A stretch of DNA of 64,000 nt from contig JACPNP010000020.1 of NCBI GenBank assembly GCA_016185365.1, positions 1-64,000 on the forward strand, read 5' to 3'. A program made the position numbers and the translations under genes. Source of the stretch: Terriglobales bacterium (GTDB lineage Bacteria > Acidobacteriota > Terriglobia > Terriglobales > Acidobacteriaceae). Under the pieces are notes generated by a model. It was not told the DNA's origin and ran no database searches. It saw only the letters and a program-made list of their open reading frames with translations. Positions 1-10,360 of this stretch are shown piece after piece (position 1 is the stretch's first letter; every line of letters starts with the position of its first letter).

Positions 1-127
1 GGAGGATGTGGGGAGCCGGAACGGGACATTCATCAAGGTGCGGGGTGAGGCCCCGGTCCCGAATGGCGCGACCGTACTCGTGGGCAATCAGGTCTTCCGC
101 GTCGACCTGCAGAATTGATCCAGGGGC

Positions 128-1824
128 TCAGCGCACAGGCGGCCCGGTGATCGCACGGAACTCGTCTGAGTCACTCTCCGCTCGATCCATCTTCGAAAAA
201 CGCGGGATGACGAAATAGAAGACACTTCCCTTCTCCCCGCTCTCGGCCCAAATGCGTCCCTGATGCTGGTTCACGATCGCCCGGGAGATGGAAAGACCAA
301 GTCCCGTTCCGCCGGATCCGCGCGAATCCGAGCGGTCCATCTGATTAAAACGCTCGAAGATGGTTTCCAAACGATCGGCCGGGATGCCCCGCCCTTCGTC
401 GCGGACATAGAACATCACGCTCTCGCCTTGCTGGACGCTGGCTACGCGCACTGTGGAACCGGACGGAGAGAATTTCACCGCGTTGTGGATCAGGTTCGAC
501 AGGGTCTGCAGCAATCGGCCCGGATCCGCCTCCATGGACACCGTCTCTGCCAGATGCTCCAGCGCCACACCCTGCTGGCCGGCAAAAGGGAGCCCGTCGT
601 TGACGGCCTGCTTCACAAGTTCCATCGCGTCACAGGCCCGGATGCGCATCGGTAACTGGCCGGTGGCCAGCCGTTGCAGATCCAGAAGGTCGTTGATCAA
701 GAACAGAAGCCGGTCGCTGTTGCGGCCCGCGATGCCGAGCATGCGCTCGACCATCTCCGGGTTGTTGCTGACGGATTCATTCTTAAGCAACGCCAGCGCT
801 CCGCGGATCGAAGTCAATGGGGTGCGCAATTCGTGGCTGACCACGGAGATGAATTCATCCTGGATGCGCTCGGCTTTGAGCTTCTCGGTGAGGTCCCAGA
901 TGGCCACCACGCGCATGTGGCGGCCAGACCCTGCCAGGTCGCGCGATTGGATCTCGACCGGAAAGACCGAGCCATCACCCCGCAGGGCCATGAGCGGGAA
1001 ACTGCATTCCTTCGGCTCGCGCAGGCTTTGCAACATGACCTCGCGGTCGAACGGGGCGACGAAATCAACGATGGGACGGCCGATCATCTCCTCCGCGGTG
1101 GCGCGGTACATGAGGGCCGCCTGCCGGTTGCAGTCCATGATCAACCCCTGTTCGTGGATCACAATGCCTTCGAACGCGGCATCCGCCAGTTTGTGGAACC
1201 GCTCGCGCTCCAACGCCGCCTGTTGCGCGGAGCGGCGTTCCATCTTGGAGATCGTCTCCATGCGGACGATCATCTGGCGGCGGACGTAAAACGTCAGCGC
1301 CGACACAACGGCCGCCGAGAGCATCGCGAACCCAAAATGCTCCCACTGCTCGCCGAAGCCGTGTTTTCGCGCGATCACGAACCAGGAAAAAAATGTGGCT
1401 GCGAACATCATCACCAGCCATGGGACACGGAGAAGCAACAGGCCGGCGCCGAGCAGCAGAAGGATGAAATTCGTGGATCGGTCCGGATCGCCGCTCAGGT
1501 AAAGGTGCAGGGCGCAGTTCACCAGGACCAACAACAGAACAAAGCACGCCGTCACATGGCTGTGGCGCGCCACAATGGGAAGCTTCACGAGCGCGATCGC
1601 GACCCCGGCCAGCAAAAGGGCCGTGGTGAGCGCGACCGGGACCATGATGTCCGCCAGGGCGGGCGCAAGGACTTGCGTATGGGCAGCGGCAAAGACCAGG
1701 TACAGCGCGGCCAGGGTCCAAGCCACCGGGACCAGGCTGGAGCGCATGATGCTGTCCAGGCGCGAATCCATCTCCGGCGCACTTGGACGGAAGAATCGGG
1801 ACGATTCCCTTGAGGGTTCTTTCA
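128..1824 (-). CDS. PAS-domain membrane sensor histidine kinase
   Basis: N-terminal TM helices, PAS segment (FEGIVIHEQGLIMDCNRQAALMYRATAEEMIGRP), H-box SVVSHELRTPLTSIRGAL and ATPase motifs DEGRGIP / GTGLGLSIS. Start set at MKEPSRESS rather than the longer ORF start. Confidence 0.9.
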
Positions 1825-2034
1825 TGATCGGGTCCTGTGATCGAAGCAAACTCCAGAGTACCGGGTCTTTCCGCCCGGGACACCTGACTTTGGTCATTCG
1901 GATGTGGCCCGAAGGTGGGATGCGGGAAGCCGTGGGAGATCGGCGGCAAGTGGGTGCAACCAGGTGAAGATTAGGCGTTCTTCCCGCGGATGGAAGCCTT
2001 GGGTTGACCACAAAACCTGGCCGAAGGTGAACTG

Positions 2035-2916
2035 CTACTTGTCCCGGCGTTTTCCGAAGGGATGTTCGATGCTGAAGTACAGAAAAATGCCGCGCGCGCC
2101 GCTGCTGGGGCCGATGCCGAGGGGCATGCTGATCCCGGGCACGATCTGCGTGCCATTTTTCAGGTTGTAGGCCCAACGGAATCCGGGATTCAGCAAAAGA
2201 CTATGTTCGCGCTGCGTCTTGCCCGGCGTGATCACGCCTTCGGTCGAGTTGTAGACCGTCTCCAGCATCAGGTTGAAGCGATGGTGGGGCTTGTAGATAA
2301 AACTTTGTCCGGCATTGAAACCGTGGACCGCGGCCGACTGACCTGCGGGATTCTTCGCATCCGGGATGATGGTCGCGCCCAGGTTCCAGTGCGTGACCAG
2401 CCACTTGCTGTGTGTGACGCTGACGGGAAGATTGAATTGCACGCCTGCGCCGCCGGAGCCGCGACCTACCGTAGAGTCGCCGGCCGGAAGGAGCACGCTC
2501 ACGCGGGGCGCAAACGCCCAGCGGTCGTTCTGCACCACTTGATAACGGTAGTTAAGCGCAATGTCGCCGATGCCGAAACCGGACCCGGGAAATCCGCCCG
2601 CGCGCGCGGCAAAGATCGTATAGCTCAGCTGATGCCGCGGGGCGGGGTTGAACGGCCACTCCTGAATGAAGCTGTAAACATAATCGCCGGAGTCCCACAT
2701 CCGCGAAAAAGCCTGGATGTGCTGCACCACGCCGTATTCCTGGTTGTAAGCCTCTTCGATCAAGAAGCTGTTGTCAGCGATCTCCGGCGGACCTTCTTCT
2801 TTGGTTGATTCCTTTGTGTTCTTTGTTGCGGGAGGTGGCGGGGTCTCCTGTGCCCAGGAATAACCACCCCATGAGAAGGACATGGCGAAAACAACCGCGG
2901 CAAAACAAATCTTCAT
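2035..2916 (-). CDS. Putative secreted outer-membrane beta-barrel/transporter-like protein
   Basis: Signal peptide MKICFAAVVFAMSFSWGGYSWAQ followed by alternating beta-barrel-like strands. Confidence 0.6.
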   Translation of the reverse strand: MKICFAAVVFAMSFSWGGYSWAQETPPPPATKNTKESTKEEGPPEIADNSFLIEEAYNQEYGVVQHIQAFSRMWDSGDYVYSFIQEWPFNPAPRHQLSYTIFAARAGGFPGSGFGIGDIALNYRYQVVQNDRWAFAPRVSVLLPAGDSTVGRGSGGAGVQFNLPVSVTHSKWLVTHWNLGATIIPDAKNPAGQSAAVHGFNAGQSFIYKPHHRFNLMLETVYNSTEGVITPGKTQREHSLLLNPGFRWAYNLKNGTQIVPGISMPLGIGPSSGARGIFLYFSIEHPFGKRRDK

Positions 2917-2937
2917 CTTCCTTGAGCCCCAATCGGG

Positions 2938-3909
2938 TCAACCGCGTATTGACCGGGTCGCGCGAAAGTCATAAAGCAAGCGGCCTTGGTCGCCGGTCTC
3001 GCCATAGATCGAGGATATCAGACGCTGCAGGCGCGGATGAAGTCCTGACAGGCTCTCCTCGGCGCCCGCGACCAGGAAGCCTCTAGGGGAAAGATGACGG
3101 GTCACGGCCTCGACCACGCGCTTCTTCAACGCCTGGTCGAAGTAGACCAGCACATTGCGGCAAAAAATGAGATCAAAGACGCCGCTCAGGGGATATGGGT
3201 CTTCGATCAGATTGATATCCTCGAACCGGACCACCCTGCGGAGGGCCGGACCGGCCTTGATCAATCCTTCTTGCTCACCCAGTCCGCGCAACATGTAAGT
3301 GCGCAACCATTCGTCCGGGATCTCGTTCGAGCGCTGCGCTGAATACATTCCCTCGCGGGCACGGTCGAGCAACCGGCTCGAGACATCCGTGGCCAAAACC
3401 GCGAGCTCCCAGCCCTGCTCCGGAGGGAAACAATGCAACAAGCACATGGCGAGCGAATATGGCTCTTCCCCGCCGCCGCAGGCGGCGCTCCAGACCCGGA
3501 GTCGCCGGGGACGCAAGCGCGCCTCCGCTTCCTCGCGCCAACGCGGCGCCAGACGCTGCATCAGGAAATCGAAATGCCGGGGTTCGCGGAAAAATCGCGG
3601 GTCCGGATCGGCGATGGCATCCAGCAGACGCATCCGCTCCTGCCATTGGTGCGGCCGGACCACGGCTTCGTAATACTGGTGCAGTGATCCGAGTCCGAAC
3701 GCATGCATACGCGCAGTCAGGCGCGCCGCTAACCAGCCGGCCTTGGTGCTGCCCAGCCACAGTCCAGCCTCTTCATACAAGAAAGCGCGGAACTTTGAGA
3801 ACAGATCCGACGAGATCGCGGAAGAATTGGAGGCGGATCCCGGCGCACGGACGGCGGAGCCGGCATCAAAGAACGGTCCCGCAGGGATGGAGAACGATCG
3901 GCCTGCCAT
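2938..3909 (-). CDS. CheR-family protein-glutamate methyltransferase
   Basis: CheR motifs FFREPRHFDFL, RVWSAACGGGEEPYSLAM, FDLIFCRNVLVYFD. Confidence 0.88.
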   Translation of the reverse strand: MAGRSFSIPAGPFFDAGSAVRAPGSASNSSAISSDLFSKFRAFLYEEAGLWLGSTKAGWLAARLTARMHAFGLGSLHQYYEAVVRPHQWQERMRLLDAIADPDPRFFREPRHFDFLMQRLAPRWREEAEARLRPRRLRVWSAACGGGEEPYSLAMCLLHCFPPEQGWELAVLATDVSSRLLDRAREGMYSAQRSNEIPDEWLRTYMLRGLGEQEGLIKAGPALRRVVRFEDINLIEDPYPLSGVFDLIFCRNVLVYFDQALKKRVVEAVTRHLSPRGFLVAGAEESLSGLHPRLQRLISSIYGETGDQGRLLYDFRATRSIRG

Positions 3910-4003
3910 GGTCTCGGGGGTACTCTGACGTCATTATCGCCACAACTTTCCGATTGCCAAGAAAAACCCGGGGGAGGGATTCAACTTGTAACCCCTCCGT
4001 CGC

Positions 4004-5866
4004 CTACGGCAATTCGATCGAGACCAGGTCGCCTTCGGACGGCCCGCTCTGTTTGTAATTCACCGTGACTTTCAGATTCGTCCAGGTGCAATCGAACTCG
4101 TCAGCCCCGATCACCACGAAGCTGTGCAGCGCCGGGGCCTTGAATCGCCATTTCTTTGCACCGATGGTCACCTGCAGGGTCACCGGACCCTTTGGATCGC
4201 ATACGCTGCCGGTGAGCAGGCCCTTGGTGTTGAGGACCTTGCGCAGGTCTTTCTTGATTGGTTTGTCCCGCTCGGCCTGTAATTTCTCCAACTCGTCGTC
4301 GTCCTCTTTCGGCGTTTCCTCCGGCCGGCGCCATTTGCCGGAGGCGAAGCGCGCCTCCGATTCGTTTTTCAGTTGCGCCAGCGGATCCTTTCGCCACGTC
4401 TCGGTCATTCTCGCTTCCTGTTCGGCCTGGGCGACGATCGCCGGATCCGGGCTCCGGCGCAGGCGGGCCCAGATGGCATCGGCGTCATCGAATCTTTTTG
4501 TAAGGCGCAACAACTGTCCAAGCTCCACCTGTAATCGCTCATTGCGGGGCTGGAGGCGGATGGCAGTACGCAACGTGCGGATGGCCTCGGCGGTATTGGT
4601 GGCCAGAGCCAGCGCCTGGGCCTTCAATTCCATCGCCGGCACGTAACTCTGGCTCAGGCGGATGGCCCGGTCAAGGTCTTCGTTGATGCTCACCAGCAGT
4701 TCCGCATCGATGTCGCTGGTCCGGCGCTCCCATTGGAACTGGGCCGCCAGAAAACTCGCGCGCGCATCCGTGGAGTCCAGCTCCAAAGCTTTGCGCAGAT
4801 GCTCCCACGCCGCCTTGTGATCACCCTTGCGGAATAACGCCGCACCCAGCACGGCGCGTGCCCCGGCGGACAAAGGCTCCGCGGACACGACCTGCTGCAA
4901 TGTCGCTATGGCGCGGTCAGCATCGCCGGCGTAGAGCTGAACGTCCGCCAGCAGCGTTCGCCACAGATACTCCTTCATCCCGGCGGAGGCGAACATCACC
5001 GGCTCCAGTCCCGCCGGCAATGGGTGCGTCTGGACCCGATTCGGCTGATCTGCAAGGTGTTTCCTGAGTACTTCTCCGAACTGAGCCGGCGTCATCCCGA
5101 AGGCGCGCTCCAAAGCCGCTGCAGGTGTCAGCCCGTCACTCATGGTGGCGACAAAATAGTCGGTGGCCGCTTCGATCTTGTCCGCGTGAAAAAGATAATG
5201 GACCATCAGCCACGCCTGGGCGTGCAGCGCGGTCCTTCGCTCCTCCGGCGCGCTATCGAACGGAAGATGGGTCTCCTGCAGGAACTGCTCCATCGGGACC
5301 AGGCCCCGGCGCAGTGCCGCTTCATATTCCGGGATGGGCTTGCCGAGCAGGAAATCCTTGTCATTCGTAGTGACCGCGCCGAAGTAGTCCACAAAGCCTT
5401 CATCGAACCATTGCGGCGTGCGCGGCAGGTTGCGCACCAGCACCATGCGGGCATATTCGCGGAAGATGCTGTTCCAGCCGCCCTCATTGCCGGCGTCGAT
5501 CACGGCATAGAAGCGGTCATCCGCGGGGACCCAAAGAGCGTCGGTCGCCAGAGGTTTACTTTGGAACGTGGGCAGTGCGCTGCGCATGGTTACGACACTT
5601 TTGAAGGCGATGACCTGCACCGCGGGTACGGGGACCATCTGTTCGCGCGGAAGAAGTGTGGCATAGAGGCGGCGCATCTGTTCAAAGCGCAGCCCGATCT
5701 CTTTGCCACGCTTTTCGCCTGCTTCGGTATTGACGATGAATCCCGGCGCGCGGACTTCGGTCCAGTTCTGCGCGGACACAGCAAGGGGGGTGAACAAACA
5801 TACGACTGACAACAGGAACCGGCGCAACATGGCTTCAGGGTACTTCACCGAGCTATAAGGGCGCAA
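4004..5866 (-). CDS. TPR-repeat protein with degenerate DUF1570/gluzincin-like N-terminal domain
   Basis: Signal peptide; WFDEGFVDYF motif; TPR-like repeats in the C-terminal half; REYAR at the usual HExxH position. Confidence 0.7.
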   Translation of the reverse strand: MRPYSSVKYPEAMLRRFLLSVVCLFTPLAVSAQNWTEVRAPGFIVNTEAGEKRGKEIGLRFEQMRRLYATLLPREQMVPVPAVQVIAFKSVVTMRSALPTFQSKPLATDALWVPADDRFYAVIDAGNEGGWNSIFREYARMVLVRNLPRTPQWFDEGFVDYFGAVTTNDKDFLLGKPIPEYEAALRRGLVPMEQFLQETHLPFDSAPEERRTALHAQAWLMVHYLFHADKIEAATDYFVATMSDGLTPAAALERAFGMTPAQFGEVLRKHLADQPNRVQTHPLPAGLEPVMFASAGMKEYLWRTLLADVQLYAGDADRAIATLQQVVSAEPLSAGARAVLGAALFRKGDHKAAWEHLRKALELDSTDARASFLAAQFQWERRTSDIDAELLVSINEDLDRAIRLSQSYVPAMELKAQALALATNTAEAIRTLRTAIRLQPRNERLQVELGQLLRLTKRFDDADAIWARLRRSPDPAIVAQAEQEARMTETWRKDPLAQLKNESEARFASGKWRRPEETPKEDDDELEKLQAERDKPIKKDLRKVLNTKGLLTGSVCDPKGPVTLQVTIGAKKWRFKAPALHSFVVIGADEFDCTWTNLKVTVNYKQSGPSEGDLVSIELP

Positions 5867-5869
5867 AAT

Positions 5870-6976
5870 CTAGGAACACGCCGCTCTGAGTCGTTCCAGT
5901 GCCCACCGCGCGTGCGCGGCCATCACCGGATCGCCATCCTTGACCATATCCTCCAGCAGCGGAATGAACCTTACTTCACCACTGTTGCCCATGGCGATCG
6001 CGGCGTTGCGTCGCAGGCCTTCGTATTTGGCGCGTTTGATAGGAGACCCGCGAAACACTTGATTGAACTCGTCACGCGACATTTGTGCAAGCCACTCCAA
6101 CGATGGATCCACAAGTTCCTGCCTTGGTTGGAACTCCACAGCCTTTGTCGCCGGCGCGCGGTGACCCTCGGACACACTGCCGTTCCACGGACAGACATCC
6201 TGACAGATGTCGCAGCCGAAAACCTGGCGGCCCATGCCCGCACGGAGGTCTTCGGGGACCTCCCCACGCTTTTCGATGGTGAGATAGGAGATGCATTTGC
6301 GCGCGTCCAGCTTGTAGGGTGCGATGATCGCGTCCGTGGGACAGGCTTCGATGCAGCGCGTACAAGAGCCGCAACGATCCGCCACCGGCATGGGAATGTG
6401 CTCGATCTCGACCGAGGTCAGTATTACCCCGAGGAACAGCCAGGAACCGAGCTGTTCATTGATGATGCACGTATTCTTCCCCATCCAACCGATCCCGGCA
6501 TGGCTGGCCAATACACGCTCGACCACCGGACCGGTGTCCACGTAACACCACGTACGAATGGGGTCGGGCCACGCGACCGTGATCCGCGCCTCCAGGTCCC
6601 GCAATCGGCGAAGCACGGCGTCGTGGTAATCGGTATGTTTGCCCTGGCTTGCGTCTTTGAACCATGCGTAGCGCGAGATCCAGCCGCGATCCGATGGCGC
6701 GGGCTCGATGGAGTACGGCTGGTCGGTGTTGTAATTCAGCGCGCACACGATCACAGACCGCGCCCAGGACGCCGCATTCGCCAGGGATGCCCGCTTGAGT
6801 TCGCCGTGCTCATTGCGGGATTCGAGATACTTCATCTCGCCGGCCTGGCCTTCTTCCACCCATTGCACGAAATAGGCGAGTTGGGGAAACTCGCGCACCG
6901 GGGTGACACCGCAGAGGTCGAACCCGGCTTCTTTGGCGTGTGCTTGCGCGAGTTGGACCAGGTCCTGCATCGGCAC
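5870..6976 (-). CDS. queG: Epoxyqueuosine reductase
   Basis: GWMGKNTCIIN, two 4Fe-4S motifs (CGSCTRCIEACPTDAI, CDICQDVCPWN) and a C-terminal HEAT-like segment. Confidence 0.93.
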   Translation of the reverse strand: MPMQDLVQLAQAHAKEAGFDLCGVTPVREFPQLAYFVQWVEEGQAGEMKYLESRNEHGELKRASLANAASWARSVIVCALNYNTDQPYSIEPAPSDRGWISRYAWFKDASQGKHTDYHDAVLRRLRDLEARITVAWPDPIRTWCYVDTGPVVERVLASHAGIGWMGKNTCIINEQLGSWLFLGVILTSVEIEHIPMPVADRCGSCTRCIEACPTDAIIAPYKLDARKCISYLTIEKRGEVPEDLRAGMGRQVFGCDICQDVCPWNGSVSEGHRAPATKAVEFQPRQELVDPSLEWLAQMSRDEFNQVFRGSPIKRAKYEGLRRNAAIAMGNSGEVRFIPLLEDMVKDGDPVMAAHARWALERLRAACS

Positions 6977-6992
6977 TCATTATCGTCCACAA

Positions 6993-7025
6993 AAGCAAAA
7001 AAGCAGAGGCATCGGCCTCTGCTTT
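6993..7025 (-). terminator. Rho-independent terminator downstream of the DUF507 pair
   Basis: 10-bp stem AAGCAGAGGC/GCCTCTGCTT, followed by TTTTTT on the minus strand. Confidence 0.75.
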
Positions 7026-7045
7026 GATCGCAATCAATATCTTGC

Positions 7046-7321
7046 CTAGATCCCCAGTTTCTTCACTTCCTCGTTGTAATACTTGCGATAGAGGATGTCC
7101 CACTCCTGGGTGCCTTCCTGGATGATGCGCTTCTGGCTCTCGATCTTTTGCCGCGCGGCCAGGTCGAGCCTGGCCTCGGCCATGAAAAGGTCCATCAAAA
7201 GCTTGCGCGCCTCCTGACGGATGGTGTTCGGGTCCTCGATGAACTCCACCTCTTCCGCCTGTTTGAGCGCATCCAGCACCACGTGCGCCAGCTTGTTCAC
7301 TTTGTCCTGCGAGACCCGCAT
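7046..7321 (-). CDS. DUF507 family protein
   Basis: 91 aa; MRVSQDKVNKLAHVVLDAL...; adjacent paralogue upstream. Confidence 0.75.
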   Translation of the reverse strand: MRVSQDKVNKLAHVVLDALKQAEEVEFIEDPNTIRQEARKLLMDLFMAEARLDLAARQKIESQKRIIQEGTQEWDILYRKYYNEEVKKLGI

Positions 7322-7323
7322 GC

Positions 7324-7602
7324 CTAGAGCACCGCCTTGTATTTGCGCACCAGCTCGTTCTTCACTTTCTTGAACATCTCCTGATAGCTGGCGCCGCTTA
7401 GGCGCATCTCGTCCTGATACTGCTCCAGGATGGTGCGCACGTCTTCATTGATGCGGTCTTCGAGGCTCAGCTCATCGATGATGGCGTTGGAGACCGTCTC
7501 GGCGGTCCCATTGACGTTCTTGGTCTCGATGAACTCGCCCGCGACCAGCTTTTGGGTGAGTTGGCGGGCCAGATAGCCCACATATTCCTTGGAGAAGAGC
7601 AT
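7324..7602 (-). CDS. DUF507 family protein
   Basis: MLFSKEYVGYLARQLTQKLVAGEFIE...; start trimmed from the longer ORF. Confidence 0.75.
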   Translation of the reverse strand: MLFSKEYVGYLARQLTQKLVAGEFIETKNVNGTAETVSNAIIDELSLEDRINEDVRTILEQYQDEMRLSGASYQEMFKKVKNELVRKYKAVL

Positions 7603-7663
7603 GCGTGTCAGGGATTCCGTATGGAAAACATTGATTTTATCACACGGAAACTGTGCCCTGCCG

Positions 7664-8020
7664 TCAGCGCCGCGGCTTGTGCGCGCAGGAGGCGGTATGG
7701 ATGCACCCTTCGTCCAAGCGCAGTCTTTCCACCGGTACGCCGCCGAGGATGTGGCGGGTGAGGATCTCATCCACGTCCTCATCCTTCACACCGCCGTACC
7801 AGACCGCTTCGGGATAGACCACCACCGTGGGTCCGTGCTCGCACTGGTCCAGGCACCCGGAGCGGTTGGCGCGGACGGTGGCTTTCAACCCCAGGTCGCG
7901 CACGCGGTCTTTGAACAATCTTTGCAGGCGCTCGGAACCGTCCGGGTTGCAGCACCCGCGCGGATGGCCGGACTCGCGCTGGTTGGTACAGATGAAGATG
8001 TGGTGGGCGTACTTCGCCAT
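7664..8020 (-). CDS. (2Fe-2S) thioredoxin-like ferredoxin
   Basis: MAKYAHHIFICTNQRESGHPRGCC...CLDQCEHGPTVVVYPEAVWYGGV. Confidence 0.85.
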   Translation of the reverse strand: MAKYAHHIFICTNQRESGHPRGCCNPDGSERLQRLFKDRVRDLGLKATVRANRSGCLDQCEHGPTVVVYPEAVWYGGVKDEDVDEILTRHILGGVPVERLRLDEGCIHTASCAHKPRR

Positions 8021-8138
8021 ACCTCCATTACAGCATATCCGAACGACCGCCATTCCCACCCGCTTCCATCGCGGGAGATCCGCTTGGCCGGCCGCGGATA
8101 GCTGGTAGCCGGAAGCGGTTTTGGGGTTATGATTAGCC

Positions 8139-8609
8139 ATGGCGCTGGACGACTTGCACGGCCTCAAGGACGACATGAATGCCTTCATCCTGGGCCACGG
8201 GATGAACCGTTTCCCCGCGTACATCAGCGAGGAGATGGACGGCGTGCTGTGGGAGAATTCCGGCGAGACCGACTCCTGGAAGGAGTTTGTGGAGATCGCC
8301 AAGGGCAACGGCGCCTCGTTCCTGACCTTCAGCGAAGATACGCTGGATAAAGAGGACCTTGAGTTCCTGATGGAGCGTCTGGACCGCGCCGCCACACTCG
8401 ACGAAGAGATGGAAGATGCGCGCCTGCTGCGCCAGCATGTAGGCAAGCTGGGATTCATCCAACTGGGCTTCCCCTGCCAGGGCACGATGTTCCTTTGGGA
8501 GTGTTCCACGCCCTGGTACGAGCGCTACCAGATCCTGCTTGAATCCTCAGACGATTTCAGCCCCATCCTGCTGGACGAACCCGACCAGTTCGACGACGAC
8601 GACCGGTGA
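8139..8609 (+). CDS. Conserved hypothetical acidic protein
   Basis: 156-aa ORF ending just before recJ on the same strand; no recognised domain. Confidence 0.6.
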   Translation: MALDDLHGLKDDMNAFILGHGMNRFPAYISEEMDGVLWENSGETDSWKEFVEIAKGNGASFLTFSEDTLDKEDLEFLMERLDRAATLDEEMEDARLLRQHVGKLGFIQLGFPCQGTMFLWECSTPWYERYQILLESSDDFSPILLDEPDQFDDDDR

Positions 8610-8623
8610 ACTAGAATCGGTCT

Positions 8624-10360
8624 GTGCGCTGGACCCTAAAGACCATCGACATCCCTGCAACGGAACACTTGGCGCGGGAGATCTCCGTCCCCAGCAGCAT
8701 CGCGCAACTCCTGGTCCAGCGCGGCATCACCGATCCGCATGCCGCCCACCGTTTCCTTCATCCGGCGCTCGATCATCTTCATTCGCCATTCGGCTTGCTG
8801 GGCATGAAGACGGCCGTCGAGCGCCTGGAGCGCGCCATGGCGCAGAAAGAAACGGTCCTCATCTATGGGGATTACGACGTGGATGGCACCACGGCCGTGG
8901 TCATCCTCAAGACGTGCATCGAGTTGCTGGGCGGTGTCACGGAGTTCCATGTGCCGCATCGCATCCGCGAGGGCTATGGCATCAAGGATGAGGTGATCGA
9001 GCAGGCCGCCGGCCGCGGCATCCGGCTGGTGATCAGCGTGGACACCGGCATCCGCGCTTTCCAGGCGGCGGAGACGGCAAAACGGTTGGGCTTGGAGCTG
9101 ATCGTGACCGACCACCACCTGCCCGAGCTGGCGCACGGCGTGCCGGACGCGCTGGCGGTCATCAACCCAAATCAGCAAGGATGTGATTATGAGTGCAAGG
9201 AACTATGCGGCGCGGGCGTGGCATTCAAAATCGCGCAAGCCCTGCTTACCCGCGCGGGCCGCGAGCGGCTGGTCCCGTCATTCCTGAAGATGGTGGCCAT
9301 CGCCACGATCGCCGACGCGGTCCCGCTGACCGGTGAGAACCGCGTCTTCGCCAAACTGGGCTTGGAGGGTCTGCGTAGACCGGTTAATGGCGGCTTGAAG
9401 GCGCTGTTGCAGGTCGCGCAACTGGATGGGCTGCAGCGCGGGCTTACGGCGACAGATATCGCCTTCCGCATCGCGCCGCGCATCAACGCCGCGGGACGCA
9501 TGGACGTGGCCAGTGAGATCGTGGAACTGTTCACTACCGCGAATGAGCCCAGGCAGAAGGAACTCGCGCTCAAACTCAACCAGCTGAATGCCGAGCGCCA
9601 GGCCGAGGAGCAGCGCATCGTCGAGGCGATCAACCAACGGCTCGACTCTGACGCCGCGTTGCGTGGATCCTATTGCCTGCTGGTGGACGGCGACGGCTGG
9701 CACCGGGGCGTGATCGGCATCTGCGCCACACGCGTGGTGGAACGCACGGGTCGTCCGGCACTTGTCGTCTCGCGTGACCTCGAGACCGGCGAAGCTCACG
9801 GTTCCGGTCGGTCGATCCCGGCGTTCCATCTGCTGGATGCGCTGGAATCCCCGCAGTGCCGGCCTCTGTTCACTCGATTCGGCGGCCATGCATTTGCGGT
9901 CGGGTTCTCGCTGCCGAATGCGAACATCGAGCCTTTGCGCGCCGCGCTGGATCGATACGCGCGCAGCCGCTTGGCGGAAGCTGACTTCCAGCCGGAGATC
10001 CGCATCGACGCTGAATTGGGTCTGGCGGAGATCACGCCTGCGTTCTATCGCCAACTCCAGATGCTGGAGCCGTTCGGTGTGGGCAATCGCGAGCCGGTAT
10101 TTCTGGCGCGCAGTGTCCGGCTCTCACAACCGCCCAAGGTGATGAAAGAAATACACATCAAGCTGCGCTTGGCGTCCGAAGCGAATGGCAAGACCGTGTC
10201 TCTGGACGCGCTGGGTTGGCGCATGGCGAAAGAAATCCTGGCGGAGGACTACGCGCCCGGCGAAAAGCTTGACCTTGCCTTCACCGTGGACGAGAACCTG
10301 CATCCGGACTTTGGCGGGCTGCAATTGATCGTGCGCGCGCTGAGGCGGGCCGGGGCCTAA
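8624..10360 (+). CDS. recJ: Single-stranded-DNA-specific exonuclease RecJ
   Basis: DHH-family motifs IYGDYDVDGTTA, VISVDTGI, VTDHHLPE, PRINAAGRM; GTG start. Confidence 0.95.
   Translation: MRWTLKTIDIPATEHLAREISVPSSIAQLLVQRGITDPHAAHRFLHPALDHLHSPFGLLGMKTAVERLERAMAQKETVLIYGDYDVDGTTAVVILKTCIELLGGVTEFHVPHRIREGYGIKDEVIEQAAGRGIRLVISVDTGIRAFQAAETAKRLGLELIVTDHHLPELAHGVPDALAVINPNQQGCDYECKELCGAGVAFKIAQALLTRAGRERLVPSFLKMVAIATIADAVPLTGENRVFAKLGLEGLRRPVNGGLKALLQVAQLDGLQRGLTATDIAFRIAPRINAAGRMDVASEIVELFTTANEPRQKELALKLNQLNAERQAEEQRIVEAINQRLDSDAALRGSYCLLVDGDGWHRGVIGICATRVVERTGRPALVVSRDLETGEAHGSGRSIPAFHLLDALESPQCRPLFTRFGGHAFAVGFSLPNANIEPLRAALDRYARSRLAEADFQPEIRIDAELGLAEITPAFYRQLQMLEPFGVGNREPVFLARSVRLSQPPKVMKEIHIKLRLASEANGKTVSLDALGWRMAKEILAEDYAPGEKLDLAFTVDENLHPDFGGLQLIVRALRRAGA

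Noticed and set aside
7046-7602. Tandem DUF507 genes as a novel duplication
   Set aside because: Adjacent DUF507 paralogues appear to be an ordinary arrangement; both ORFs are intact and share one terminator.
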